This document shows, piece by piece, positions 1 through 7,812 of a stretch of 64,000 nt of DNA (position 1 is the first letter of the stretch; every line of letters starts with the position of its first letter). The position numbers and the translations under genes are program-made. This stretch comes from Aliigemmobacter aestuarii (GTDB lineage Bacteria > Pseudomonadota > Alphaproteobacteria > Rhodobacterales > Rhodobacteraceae). Where the stretch lies: the NCBI RefSeq assembly GCF_004799285.1, contig NZ_SSND01000001.1:496001-560000 (forward strand), written 5' to 3'. The notes beneath the pieces were generated by a model. The model was not told the DNA's origin, did no database searches, and saw only the letters and a program-made list of their open reading frames with translations.

Positions 1-327
1 GGGCGGGCAGGCCATGCGGCGCTGGCACGGGCGCGGATGATCCGCAGCTTCGGGATCCTCGATCAGGCGGCGGCGGCGGCGCCCGCGCTGTTCGACCCGC
101 CCTCGATCCTGTCGATCTATGTGGCGGCCATGATGCGCTGGTCGCAGCTTTACCCCCCGGATGACTGCGACTGGTTCCACCCCGAGGATTTTCCGGCACT
201 GGGGCGGCTGGCGACGGAGCTTGAGAAACGGCCCTGCGTCACGGCCCTTTGCGTCGCCGAAGGGATGACACCCCGGCCCTTTACCCGACCGGCGCCGCCC
301 TCACCGCCCGAGGGAGCGGCGCTTTAG
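1..327 (+). CDS. Glutathione S-transferase-like protein, C-terminal fragment
   Basis: The reading frame is open from base 1 and ends at the TAG before 328, so the 5' end lies outside the window and only about 108 C-terminal residues are seen. The fragment is helical and carries IYVAAMMRW, a short Pro/Asp loop, and a final helix with RPCV and EG. This fits the all-alpha C-terminal domain of cytosolic glutathione S-transferases. The glutathione-binding thioredoxin-fold half is not visible, so the family call rests on resemblance of the C-terminal part. It is followed by sdaA on the same strand. Confidence 0.5.
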   Translation, partial: GRAGHAALARARMIRSFGILDQAAAAAPALFDPPSILSIYVAAMMRWSQLYPPDDCDWFHPEDFPALGRLATELEKRPCVTALCVAEGMTPRPFTRPAPPSPPEGAAL

Positions 328-457
328 ACCCGCGTGGCTGGCCTGGCAGGCACCGGGAATGGCGCATTTCATCGGCGCATGTCGGTTTTCAGCCTTGCCT
401 GCGGGGGCCGCTGGCGCATCTTGGGCGGGCGCAGAACAGCACCCGGATGGCCGCCCA

Positions 458-1831
458 ATGTTCCTTTCCGTCTTTGACATCTTCAAGGTGGGCGTCGGCC
501 CGTCGTCCAGCCACACGATGGGGCCCATGGTGGCCGGGGCGCGGTTCCTCAACAAGCTGCGCGCCAGCCCCTTCCAGTTCGCCGGGCTGAAGGCCAGCCT
601 GCACGGCTCGCTCGCCTTCACCGGCGTGGGCCATGCCACGGACCGGGCGACGATCCTCGGGCTGGCCGGTTTCCGCCCCGACAGCTATGACGCCGCAAAG
701 GCCGATGCTGCGCTGACCCGTATCCGCGAGACGAAGCGGATCGAGGTCGATGGTCTGCCGCCGCTGGCCTTCGATCCGTCCTCGGACCTGCTGTTCGACT
801 ATGGCCCGAACCTGCCGGGCCACGCGAACGGGATGATCCTGAAGGCGACCGACGCGCAGGGCGACGTGATCCTTCAGGAAACCTATTATTCGATCGGCGG
901 CGGCTTCGTGCTGACTGAGTCCGAACTGGCCATGGGCGAGGCGGCAAAGACCCGTGCCAGCTGCCCCCATCCGTTCGAATCCGGGGCCGAGATGCTGCGC
1001 ATGGCGGCGGAGTCGGGCCTGTCGATCGCGCAGATGAAACGTGCGAACGAACTCTGCTTCCGGTCAGCCGCCGAGCTTGACAGCGGCATCGCGCGGATCT
1101 GGCAGGTGATGAACGACTGTATCGACCGGGGCATGAAGGGCGAAGGCATCCTGCCCGGCGGGCTGAAGGTGCGCCGTCGCGCCAAGGGCATCCATGACCA
1201 GCTGATCGCCGAACGCGGGCTGAACCTGACCGCGCCGCACACGATCAACGACTGGATGAGCGTCTATGCGATGGCGGTGAACGAGGAAAACGCGGCCGGC
1301 GGACAGGTCGTGACCGCGCCCACCAACGGGGCCGCGGGCGTGGTGCCGGCGGTGCTGCGCTACTGGCTGGACCATGTGCCCGGGGCGCATCCCTCGCGTA
1401 TCGGGGATTTCCTGCTGACCGCCGCGGCCATCGGGGGCCTGTGCAAGCACAATGCCTCGATCTCGGGGGCGGAATGCGGTTGCCAGGCCGAGGTGGGATC
1501 GGCCAGCGCGATGGCGGCGGCGGGGCTTTGCGCTGTTTTGGGCGGCACGCCCGAACAGGTGGAAAACGCCGCCGAGATCGCGCTTGAGCATCACCTGGGC
1601 ATGACATGCGACCCGGTGAAGGGGCTTGTGCAGGTGCCCTGCATCGAACGCAACGGCCTGGGTGCGATCAAGGCGGTATCCGCCGCCTCGCTGTCGATGC
1701 GAGGCGACGGCAAGCATCTGGTCAGCCTTGACGCCTGCATCGAGACGATGCGCCAGACCGGCCACGACATGCACGAGAAATACAAGGAAACCTCGCTTGG
1801 CGGGCTGGCGGTGAACGTGCCGAACTGCTGA
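458..1831 (+). CDS. sdaA: L-serine ammonia-lyase, iron-sulfur type
   Basis: Single-chain L-serine dehydratase (457 residues) that deaminates L-serine to pyruvate and ammonia in the cytoplasm. The N-terminal beta domain begins MFLSVFDIF and carries [13 protein letters not shown], the family signature. The C-terminal alpha domain has [16 protein letters not shown]. Cys342, Cys384 (TCDPV) and Cys395 (VPC) show the C-x41-C-x10-C spacing of the oxygen-sensitive [4Fe-4S] cluster ligands. The frame is open upstream to 359, but the ATG at 458 gives the family's normal N-terminus. The convergent RTX gene ends 35 bases downstream, with a GC-rich hairpin between. Confidence 0.95.
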   Translation: MFLSVFDIFKVGVGPSSSHTMGPMVAGARFLNKLRASPFQFAGLKASLHGSLAFTGVGHATDRATILGLAGFRPDSYDAAKADAALTRIRETKRIEVDGLPPLAFDPSSDLLFDYGPNLPGHANGMILKATDAQGDVILQETYYSIGGGFVLTESELAMGEAAKTRASCPHPFESGAEMLRMAAESGLSIAQMKRANELCFRSAAELDSGIARIWQVMNDCIDRGMKGEGILPGGLKVRRRAKGIHDQLIAERGLNLTAPHTINDWMSVYAMAVNEENAAGGQVVTAPTNGAAGVVPAVLRYWLDHVPGAHPSRIGDFLLTAAAIGGLCKHNASISGAECGCQAEVGSASAMAAAGLCAVLGGTPEQVENAAEIALEHHLGMTCDPVKGLVQVPCIERNGLGAIKAVSAASLSMRGDGKHLVSLDACIETMRQTGHDMHEKYKETSLGGLAVNVPNC

Positions 1832-1841
1832 ACATGGAAGC

Positions 1842-1862
1842 GCCCCCGGGCGTGCCGGGGGC
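1842..1862. terminator. GC-rich hairpin between convergent genes
   Basis: Perfect 8-bp stem (1842-1849 with 1855-1862) and a 5-base loop, lying between the stop codons of sdaA and the convergent RTX gene. There is no clear T tract on either side, so termination is an inference from position and structure. Confidence 0.4.
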
Positions 1863-1866
1863 ATCC

Positions 1867-3018
1867 TCAGATCAGCACGAAGTCGGCGGCGGTCAGTGCC
1901 GTGCCATCGGCCAGATCGACGATCAGCGTGCGCCCGCCCGTCGCGTTGCCGTTGACATCGAACCACAGTTTGCCGTCGGACTGACGGTAAAGAAAGCGGT
2001 CGTCGGCATCCCCGGCAAAAGCCCTTGCCGCAAACGACTCGGCAGCAAGGGCGCCGCGCACGAGCCCGCCGCCGAAACCCGCCACGCCGATCTCGATCCG
2101 GTCACCGGTGGCGAAGTCCGTGATGACGTTGCCGGTATCCGTCCGTTCGAGGAAGACGAAGCGGTCGTTGCCCTCGCCCCCTTCCAGCGTGTCCCGTCCC
2201 CTGCCGCCGATCAGCCGGTCGCGCCCCTCGATGCCAGCCAAAAGGTTGCCGCGGGTGTCGCCGGTCAGGCGGTCGTTGAAGGTTGAACCCTCGACCGCCT
2301 CGACATTGCGCAGCCTGTCGGTGTTGCCCGCGCCGTCCCGGCCGGTTCCAAGCGCGAGGTTGACCGTCACCGCCGCCAGCGAATTCCAGTAGCTGACGGT
2401 GTCGAACCCGCCCCCGCCATCCACCGTATCGGCCCCGCCCCGGCGATAGTTCGGCGTGTAGATGTCGCCGAACTGGTCGGGGCTGATCCAGTTGTCGCTG
2501 TCGCTTCCGGTCAGCCGGTCGGCAAAGTTCGATCCACCCATGTGTTCGATGCTGACCAGCGTGTCATTGCCTTCGCCCCGGGCCGTGCCATTGCCCAGAT
2601 CGACGACAACGGCATTCGCCGTCCGGCCGAACCAGATGAAATCCTCGCCGCCGCCGCCGTTGATCAGGTCATCGCCACGCTCGCCGGAAAAGCTGTTGTC
2701 GGCGCCGTTGCCGAAAAGCCGGTCATCGAACCGGCTGCCCACCACGCGTTCGACGGTCTGGAACCGGTCGGTGTTGCCCCAGCCGTCGATGGCCTGTCCC
2801 GTGCGGAAATCGAACAGGATCCCGGCCGGATCGTTCCGGTAGTCGATCCTGTCGCGGCCCTCGCCCCCGATGAACAGATCGTTGCCGCTGCTGCTCCACA
2901 GACCGTCGTTGCCGCCAAGGCCCCGAACCGTGTCATTGCCGCCGTAAAGAAAGATGTCGTCGCCCTCGTCCGTGCCGATGAGCAGTTCCGAACGGTTCGT
3001 TCCCTCGATCAAGGCCAT
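1867..3018 (-). CDS. RTX-type calcium-binding secreted protein (paralogue 1)
   Basis: 383 residues rich in GGxGxD-type nonapeptides, for example GGNDTVRGLGGNDGL near the N-terminus and GGRGRDTLEGGEGNDRF near residue 285. These form Ca2+-binding parallel beta-rolls in RTX proteins exported by type I secretion. The last 80 or so residues hold FGGGL, DADDRFLYR and KLWFDVNGN and end DFVLI. That module is shared with the next two genes and resembles the serralysin-type C-terminal secretion signal. There is no enzymatic domain and no N-terminal signal peptide. The start has an AAAGGGG site 8 bases upstream. It is last of three same-strand paralogues; no type I transporter genes are in the window. 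Confidence 0.85.
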   Translation of the reverse strand: MALIEGTNRSELLIGTDEGDDIFLYGGNDTVRGLGGNDGLWSSSGNDLFIGGEGRDRIDYRNDPAGILFDFRTGQAIDGWGNTDRFQTVERVVGSRFDDRLFGNGADNSFSGERGDDLINGGGGEDFIWFGRTANAVVVDLGNGTARGEGNDTLVSIEHMGGSNFADRLTGSDSDNWISPDQFGDIYTPNYRRGGADTVDGGGGFDTVSYWNSLAAVTVNLALGTGRDGAGNTDRLRNVEAVEGSTFNDRLTGDTRGNLLAGIEGRDRLIGGRGRDTLEGGEGNDRFVFLERTDTGNVITDFATGDRIEIGVAGFGGGLVRGALAAESFAARAFAGDADDRFLYRQSDGKLWFDVNGNATGGRTLIVDLADGTALTAADFVLI

Positions 3019-3097
3019 CGTACATACCCCTTTGGTGGGTCAACTGGTCAACTTTCCGCATGACATACCACATCCCGCGGCCAAAGTAATTGGCCCG

Positions 3098-3120
3098 TGC
3101 CGGTGCCGGTGCCGGTGCCG
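3098..3120. repeat. Hexanucleotide tandem repeat TGCCGG x3.8
   Basis: Four near-complete head-to-tail copies of TGCCGG in the 119-base spacer between the first two RTX paralogues. It follows the stop codon of the upstream (3138-4397) gene and precedes the start of the 1867-3018 gene. It is non-coding as annotated. Confidence 0.8.
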
Positions 3121-3137
3121 CCGATGGTGGCGCCGCC

Positions 3138-4397
3138 TCAGACCAGAAGGATATCGTTCGCCGTCAGTGTCGCCCCGGGCTGGAGATCGGCGATCAGCAC
3201 CGGCGCGGCGGCGCCGTTGCCGTCCCTGTCGAACCACAGCGTCTTGTCGGTGGTACGAAAGACGAAACGGTCGTCGGCATCCTGCGCGCGGTTGTCGTCG
3301 CGCGCGCGGAACCGGCCCGCTGACAAGGCACCGGGGGCAAGCCCTGCCCCGAAGCCGCTGGCGCTGATGAGGAAGATGTCGTTGTTGCCCGCGACATACG
3401 CGAAATCGGTGATCCGGTCGCCGCCTTCGGCGCTGGAGGCATAGATGAAGGCGTCGTTGCCCCCGCCCCCGGACAGAAGGTCCGCCCCGCCGCCGCCGTC
3501 GATGCGGTCGTTGCCGTTTCCGCCCGAAATCGTGTCGGCCAGCCCGAAGCCGCGCAACGTGTTCGCCAGCGCGTCGCCCGTGATCCGGTCTGCGCCGCCG
3601 CGCGATCCGTGGACCGTCTCGAACCCCAGATAGACGTCGCCTGCAGCGCGGCCCGTGCCATCGGTTCCGTTGCTGAGGTCCACGACGACGGCGGCTCCGT
3701 TGAAGAAATCAAGGATATCGGCCCCGCTGCCGCCCTGGATCGTTTCGGCCTCGCGGCCCGGTCGGGCGATGTCGGCATCTGCACCAAGGTCGATCAGCCC
3801 GTCCACGGTTCCGCTGCGGCCCTCGAAGATGTCCGCGCCACGCCCGAACCGCAGGTCGCCCACGATCAGCCCCCGGTTGATCACGATCTCGGTCGCGACG
3901 GCGTCGTTATCTGAAAGAGCCGCCCTTTCGCCCTCGATCAGGCCGGTGTTGCGGATGCGCAGGGTTTCCGTGGTCGAACCGCTGCCGCGAAGGATGGCGC
4001 TTCCATCGGCGGAATAGACCGTGCCGTGATTGGTGAAGCTGCTGTAGGATCCGGTGCCGGTTCCCGCGAAGCTGACGCCGGTCAGACCGCCCAGGATTTC
4101 ACCCGCGTTGAACACGCGGGCATTCCGCCCGGTTATTTCCAGCCCCGAGAAGACACCGTTCAGCATCCCGGTGTCGGACACCTGCACCACGGTGTTGGAG
4201 AAGTTGGTCGCCCCGGTCGAGATCACGACCGCGCGCACGGCGTGGACGATCCCGGCCGTATAGACGTAGTTTCCCGGCGTGGTGCCCGAGATCGCCACAG
4301 GCCCGGTCGCCCCGACGACCCCCGTGCGCGTGACAAGGACGCTGTTGTCCGCGTTCAGGTCGACAAGGGCAGACCTGTAGCCCGTGATGTAAAGCAT
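3138..4397 (-). CDS. RTX-type calcium-binding secreted protein (paralogue 2)
   Basis: 419 residues. Roughly the first 190 are not RTX. They are Asn/Gly/Val/Thr-rich with recurring N-x-G-x-I/V-x-G turns (FNAGEILGG, NRGLIVGD), suggesting a right-handed beta-helix or adhesin-like stalk. RTX nonapeptides follow (GGNGNDRIDGGGGADLLSGG near residue 300). The C-terminal module has SGFGAGL, DADDRFVFR and KTLWFDRDGNG and ends DILLV, matching its neighbours and likely acting as the type I secretion signal. The ATG has an AAAGGGA site six bases upstream. Cargo function is unknown; a surface or matrix role is an inference. Confidence 0.82.
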   Translation of the reverse strand: MLYITGYRSALVDLNADNSVLVTRTGVVGATGPVAISGTTPGNYVYTAGIVHAVRAVVISTGATNFSNTVVQVSDTGMLNGVFSGLEITGRNARVFNAGEILGGLTGVSFAGTGTGSYSSFTNHGTVYSADGSAILRGSGSTTETLRIRNTGLIEGERAALSDNDAVATEIVINRGLIVGDLRFGRGADIFEGRSGTVDGLIDLGADADIARPGREAETIQGGSGADILDFFNGAAVVVDLSNGTDGTGRAAGDVYLGFETVHGSRGGADRITGDALANTLRGFGLADTISGGNGNDRIDGGGGADLLSGGGGNDAFIYASSAEGGDRITDFAYVAGNNDIFLISASGFGAGLAPGALSAGRFRARDDNRAQDADDRFVFRTTDKTLWFDRDGNGAAAPVLIADLQPGATLTANDILLV

Positions 4398-4467
4398 GGC
4401 CGTTCCCTTTGTTTCAGGGCGTGCCGGACGTGCCCGGCACGCGATTGTTCATGGCACCCCACCGCGA

Positions 4468-5871
4468 TCAGATCAGCACGATGTCGCCCGCAGTCAGCGT
4501 GGCGCTGGCCTGAAGGTCGGCCACCAGCAAAAGCCCGCCCGCCGCGCTGCCGTTCGCGTCGAACCACAGCGTCTTGTCGGTGGTGCGGAAGATGAAGCGG
4601 TCATCGGCATCGAGCGCCCGGTTGCTCGCGCGGGCGACGAATTGGTCGGGGTCAAGCGCCCCGGCTCGCAGCCCGCCGCCAAAGGCGCTGGCCTTGATGT
4701 GGATGTCGTCGTTCCCCCGGCCGAAATCGGTGATCGTGTCGCCGCCCTGCACGCGGGCGAGGTAGATGAAATCATCCGCCCCCGCGCCACCCGTCAGCGT
4801 ATCCCGCCCGGCCCCGCCGGTCAGCCGGTCCGCCCCGCCATTGCCGCGCAGAACGTCCGCCCCCGCACTGGCCAGCAGGACGTCAAGCCCCGCGCCGCCT
4901 GCCAGCAGGTCGTTACCGGTTCCGCCATCAAGGGAATCGTTCCCCGCCCCGCCGGTCAGCGTGTCGTTGCCCGCCATCCCTTCCAGCGTATCGTTGCCGC
5001 CGAAGCCTGCGATGGCGTTCGCGTCGCCCGTCCCGCGCAACTGGTCTGCCCCGGCTGCCGAACCAAGGATATCCTCGAACCCGGTCAGGCTGTCCGAACC
5101 CGCCGCCCCGGTGTTGGTGCCCGAGCCGTCCAGAAACACCCGGACGCCGGTCGAGGCGGAAAAATCCAGAAGGTCGCGCCCGTCCCCGCCGATCGCCACA
5201 TCCCGCGCGGCACCCGGCGCATAGGTATCGTTTCCGGCGCCGAGGTCGACGGTGCCCACGATCGTCCCGCGCGCGTTGTCCAGCCTGTCATCCCCGGCGC
5301 GGGTGAAGACATCGCCCACCATGCGACCGCTGTTCGTGATGATTTCGCGCACGGTGGAGCCCGCGTCGAAGGGCGCGTAAGAGACGACCTCGCCCAGGAT
5401 CAGGCCGCTGTTGACGATCTCCATCGTCCCGGCGGGGGACGACAGGACCGTGACGCCCGCGACACCGCCGACGATGCGGCCGCTGTTGACCAAAACCGCC
5501 TTCTCGTCCGGCGCATCGATGAAAAAGCCGACCGCGTAGTTCGGTCCGAAGATCGCCCCGGCGTTGTCGATCCTGGCCCGGTTTCCCAGCACGGCCGCGC
5601 CCAGGTTGAAACCCGAAACCGCGCCGCCCGCATGGACCGTCAGCGTATTGTCCGCCGCGAATTCCGAACCGAGGACGATCCCGCTGGAAGACCCGCGCAC
5701 CGTGCCCTCCACGATGACCTCGTATCCCGATCCCTCGCCCGCAATCCCGTTGCGGAAAAGGGATTCGACGACAATCCCGGTCATCACGATCGCCCCCTCG
5801 TCGATCGGGGAAAGCTGGATGGCGTCATCCAGGCCGCTTTCGATATCCGTATAGGGTACGCGCAATGCCAT
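4468..5871 (-). CDS. RTX-type calcium-binding secreted protein (paralogue 3)
   Basis: 467 residues and the first gene of the tandem trio. The N-terminal 220 residues carry beta-helix-like turns (VNSGRIVGG, TNSGRMVGD, DNARGTIVG). A long RTX block follows (GGNDTLEGMAGNDTLTGG near residue 300). The shared C-terminal module (AFGGGLRAGAL, DADDRFIFRTTDKTLWFD) ends DIVLI. I chose the ATG at 5871 because a GGAG lies 9 bases upstream; an in-frame codon at 5913 lacks one. The close match of its last 80 residues to the 3138-4397 product suggests recent duplication. Confidence 0.82.
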   Translation of the reverse strand: MALRVPYTDIESGLDDAIQLSPIDEGAIVMTGIVVESLFRNGIAGEGSGYEVIVEGTVRGSSSGIVLGSEFAADNTLTVHAGGAVSGFNLGAAVLGNRARIDNAGAIFGPNYAVGFFIDAPDEKAVLVNSGRIVGGVAGVTVLSSPAGTMEIVNSGLILGEVVSYAPFDAGSTVREIITNSGRMVGDVFTRAGDDRLDNARGTIVGTVDLGAGNDTYAPGAARDVAIGGDGRDLLDFSASTGVRVFLDGSGTNTGAAGSDSLTGFEDILGSAAGADQLRGTGDANAIAGFGGNDTLEGMAGNDTLTGGAGNDSLDGGTGNDLLAGGAGLDVLLASAGADVLRGNGGADRLTGGAGRDTLTGGAGADDFIYLARVQGGDTITDFGRGNDDIHIKASAFGGGLRAGALDPDQFVARASNRALDADDRFIFRTTDKTLWFDANGSAAGGLLLVADLQASATLTAGDIVLI

Positions 5872-6034
5872 GGCGGGTGTCTCCGGAAAATGATTTTCGC
5901 CGCGGCGTCGCATGCCGGGCCTGATGGCAAAGAAGATGCCTGCCTACCGGGCCTGTGGCAAGTCTGGTGCAGAGAGGCCCCGCGTGCCGCTTTCGCGATG
6001 GACGCCGTTCCGGGCAGCCGCTAGGACTGGCGGC

Positions 6035-6994
6035 ATGGGAAACGCCGCACCGATCTCTGCCATTCCTTATGGCGACCGCCCCGTCGCGGGGGTGCTGCTG
6101 ATGCTTGCCTTCTGCGTGCTGGCGCCGCTGCTGGACGTGGCGGCGAAACTGTCGGCCGACACGATCCCCGTGGGCCAGGTCACGCTTGCGCGGTTCTTCT
6201 TCCAGGGCCTCCTGATGATCCCGGTCGCGCTGGTGATGGGCCTGTCGTGGCGGATCGGGCGCGGCATGGCGGGGATGCTGTTCCTGCGCGCGGTGCTTCT
6301 GGTCCTGTCGACTTATTGCTTCATCGCGGGGATCGCGGTGATGCCGATTGCCGACGCGCTGGCCATCGTCTTTGTCGAACCTTTCATCCTTCTGTTCATC
6401 GGCAAGATCCTGTTCGGCGACGAGGTGGGGCCGCGGCGGATCGCGGCCTCGGTCGTGGGGTTCGGCGGGGCGATGCTGGTGATCCAGCCGGCCTTCGCCA
6501 ATTTCGGGCTGGTGGTTCTGTATCCGCTGGGGACGGCCTTCCTGTTCGCCGCCTACATGCTGGTGACGCGGGCGATGTCGAAGGGAATCCATCCGGTGAC
6601 GATGCAGCTGCACACGTCGCTCGCCGGCGTGCTGCTTTGCGCCCCGGTGATCGCGCTGGCGGATGGATCGGGGATTGCCGAGCTCGACCCGGTGATGCCG
6701 CAGGGCATCGTCTGGCTGTGGCTGTTCGGCGTAGGGTTCTGGGCCGGGGTCAGCCACATGTGCATGACCTATGCGCTGAAGTTCGCCCCGGCCTCGACCG
6801 TCGCGCCGCTGCATTATTTCGAGATTCCGGTGGCGGTGATCCTGGGCTATCTGATCTTCAGCGACTTCCCAAATCCGCTGACCTGGGTCGGGATCGCGAT
6901 CATCGTCGGATCGGGGCTTTATGTGATCTGGCGCGAACAGGTGGCCGCACGCAAGCGGCGCGCCACCCAGTCGATGACGGACGCCACCTTCTGA
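6035..6994 (+). CDS. DMT-superfamily (EamA) transporter
   Basis: 319-residue inner-membrane protein with about ten hydrophobic segments arranged as two EamA repeats, typical of drug/metabolite exporters. Visible features are LMLAFCVLAPLLDVAAKL in TM1, the FVEPF motif around residue 110, and a second half opening with FLFAAYMLVTRAM. The ATG at 6035 starts just before TM1; the frame is open further upstream but that part is not membrane-like. The substrate cannot be inferred. It converges on thiN, whose stop is 12 bases away. Confidence 0.9.
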   Translation: MGNAAPISAIPYGDRPVAGVLLMLAFCVLAPLLDVAAKLSADTIPVGQVTLARFFFQGLLMIPVALVMGLSWRIGRGMAGMLFLRAVLLVLSTYCFIAGIAVMPIADALAIVFVEPFILLFIGKILFGDEVGPRRIAASVVGFGGAMLVIQPAFANFGLVVLYPLGTAFLFAAYMLVTRAMSKGIHPVTMQLHTSLAGVLLCAPVIALADGSGIAELDPVMPQGIVWLWLFGVGFWAGVSHMCMTYALKFAPASTVAPLHYFEIPVAVILGYLIFSDFPNPLTWVGIAIIVGSGLYVIWREQVAARKRRATQSMTDATF

Positions 6995-7006
6995 CGGCGG
7001 CGCTGC

Positions 7007-7675
7007 CTAGGGCCCGACCAATGCCGCAAGCACCGACCTGAGCCGCTTGCGCGGCAGGATCACCACCATCCCCGGCCCGTCGAATTCCAGCCGCACCCGG
7101 CGTGCGATCGCCTCGTTCGAGGTGCCGATGCGGCCGTCGGGGGCCAGGGTCAGCCCGTCGATCGGCCAGCGCAGGCCCTCGGACCGCCCCTCGATCCGGG
7201 TCAGGGGGAACAGCGACAGCCGGTCGCCGGGAGCAAGCCGCAATGTCAGGTCGCGCGGCGCGGCAAAGACGGCGTCGCGTTCACCCAGCAGGATGCAGGG
7301 CGGCCCGGCGCCGCGCTGGACAAGCGCGCTAAGGACGGCCAGTTCGTGATCAAGCCGTCCGCCAAGCACCCCGAGCGCCAGAACGAAGGGCGCCGCCACA
7401 TGCCGCAACGCCTTGTCGAAATCCGTGGTTTCCTGTTCGGCGACGGGATGGATCACGCCCGCCGGAAGCGCGCGGCGCATGTCGTCGGAGAGAGAGTCCA
7501 TGTCGCCGATCACGGCAACGGGCGGGATGCCCGCGCGCAGCAGATGCGCGGCGCCGCCATCCGCCGCCACGGCAACGGGCGCGAGCCGCATCGCCAGCGC
7601 CAGATCCCGGCGCCGGACCGGGCCACCCGCGACAAGCGTGACGCCCTGCAAAGATTCGACAATCGGTTGATTCAT
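7007..7675 (-). CDS. thiN: Thiamine diphosphokinase
   Basis: 222 residues. It transfers pyrophosphate from ATP to thiamine to give thiamine diphosphate in the cytoplasm. Family motifs are present in order: [26 protein letters not shown] and [12 protein letters not shown]. The C-terminal part (about residues 145-222) matches the beta-sandwich thiamine-binding domain. The gene is divergent from the large acidic-protein gene; the 137-base spacer holds no recognisable TPP riboswitch. Confidence 0.92.
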   Translation of the reverse strand: MNQPIVESLQGVTLVAGGPVRRRDLALAMRLAPVAVAADGGAAHLLRAGIPPVAVIGDMDSLSDDMRRALPAGVIHPVAEQETTDFDKALRHVAAPFVLALGVLGGRLDHELAVLSALVQRGAGPPCILLGERDAVFAAPRDLTLRLAPGDRLSLFPLTRIEGRSEGLRWPIDGLTLAPDGRIGTSNEAIARRVRLEFDGPGMVVILPRKRLRSVLAALVGP

Positions 7676-7812
7676 GCGGATACTGTTCTCAATTAAGGCA
7701 AGGTTGGCGGGTCGGGGCCATAATCAATCCTTCAAATTACCCCTATCTGTCCACGGAATCGAACGCCAGCGACGTAGATTGGGTCGGTGACTTTGTAGAA
7801 GGCGAGCATCCG

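Noticed and set aside
1867-5871. Regular short repeats suggestive of a CRISPR array
   Set aside because: The repeats are coding 27-base RTX units, degenerate and in frame, without unique spacers.
7676-7812. Possible TPP riboswitch before thiN
   Set aside because: No thi-box-like sequence is visible; the spacer is also shared with the divergent gene.
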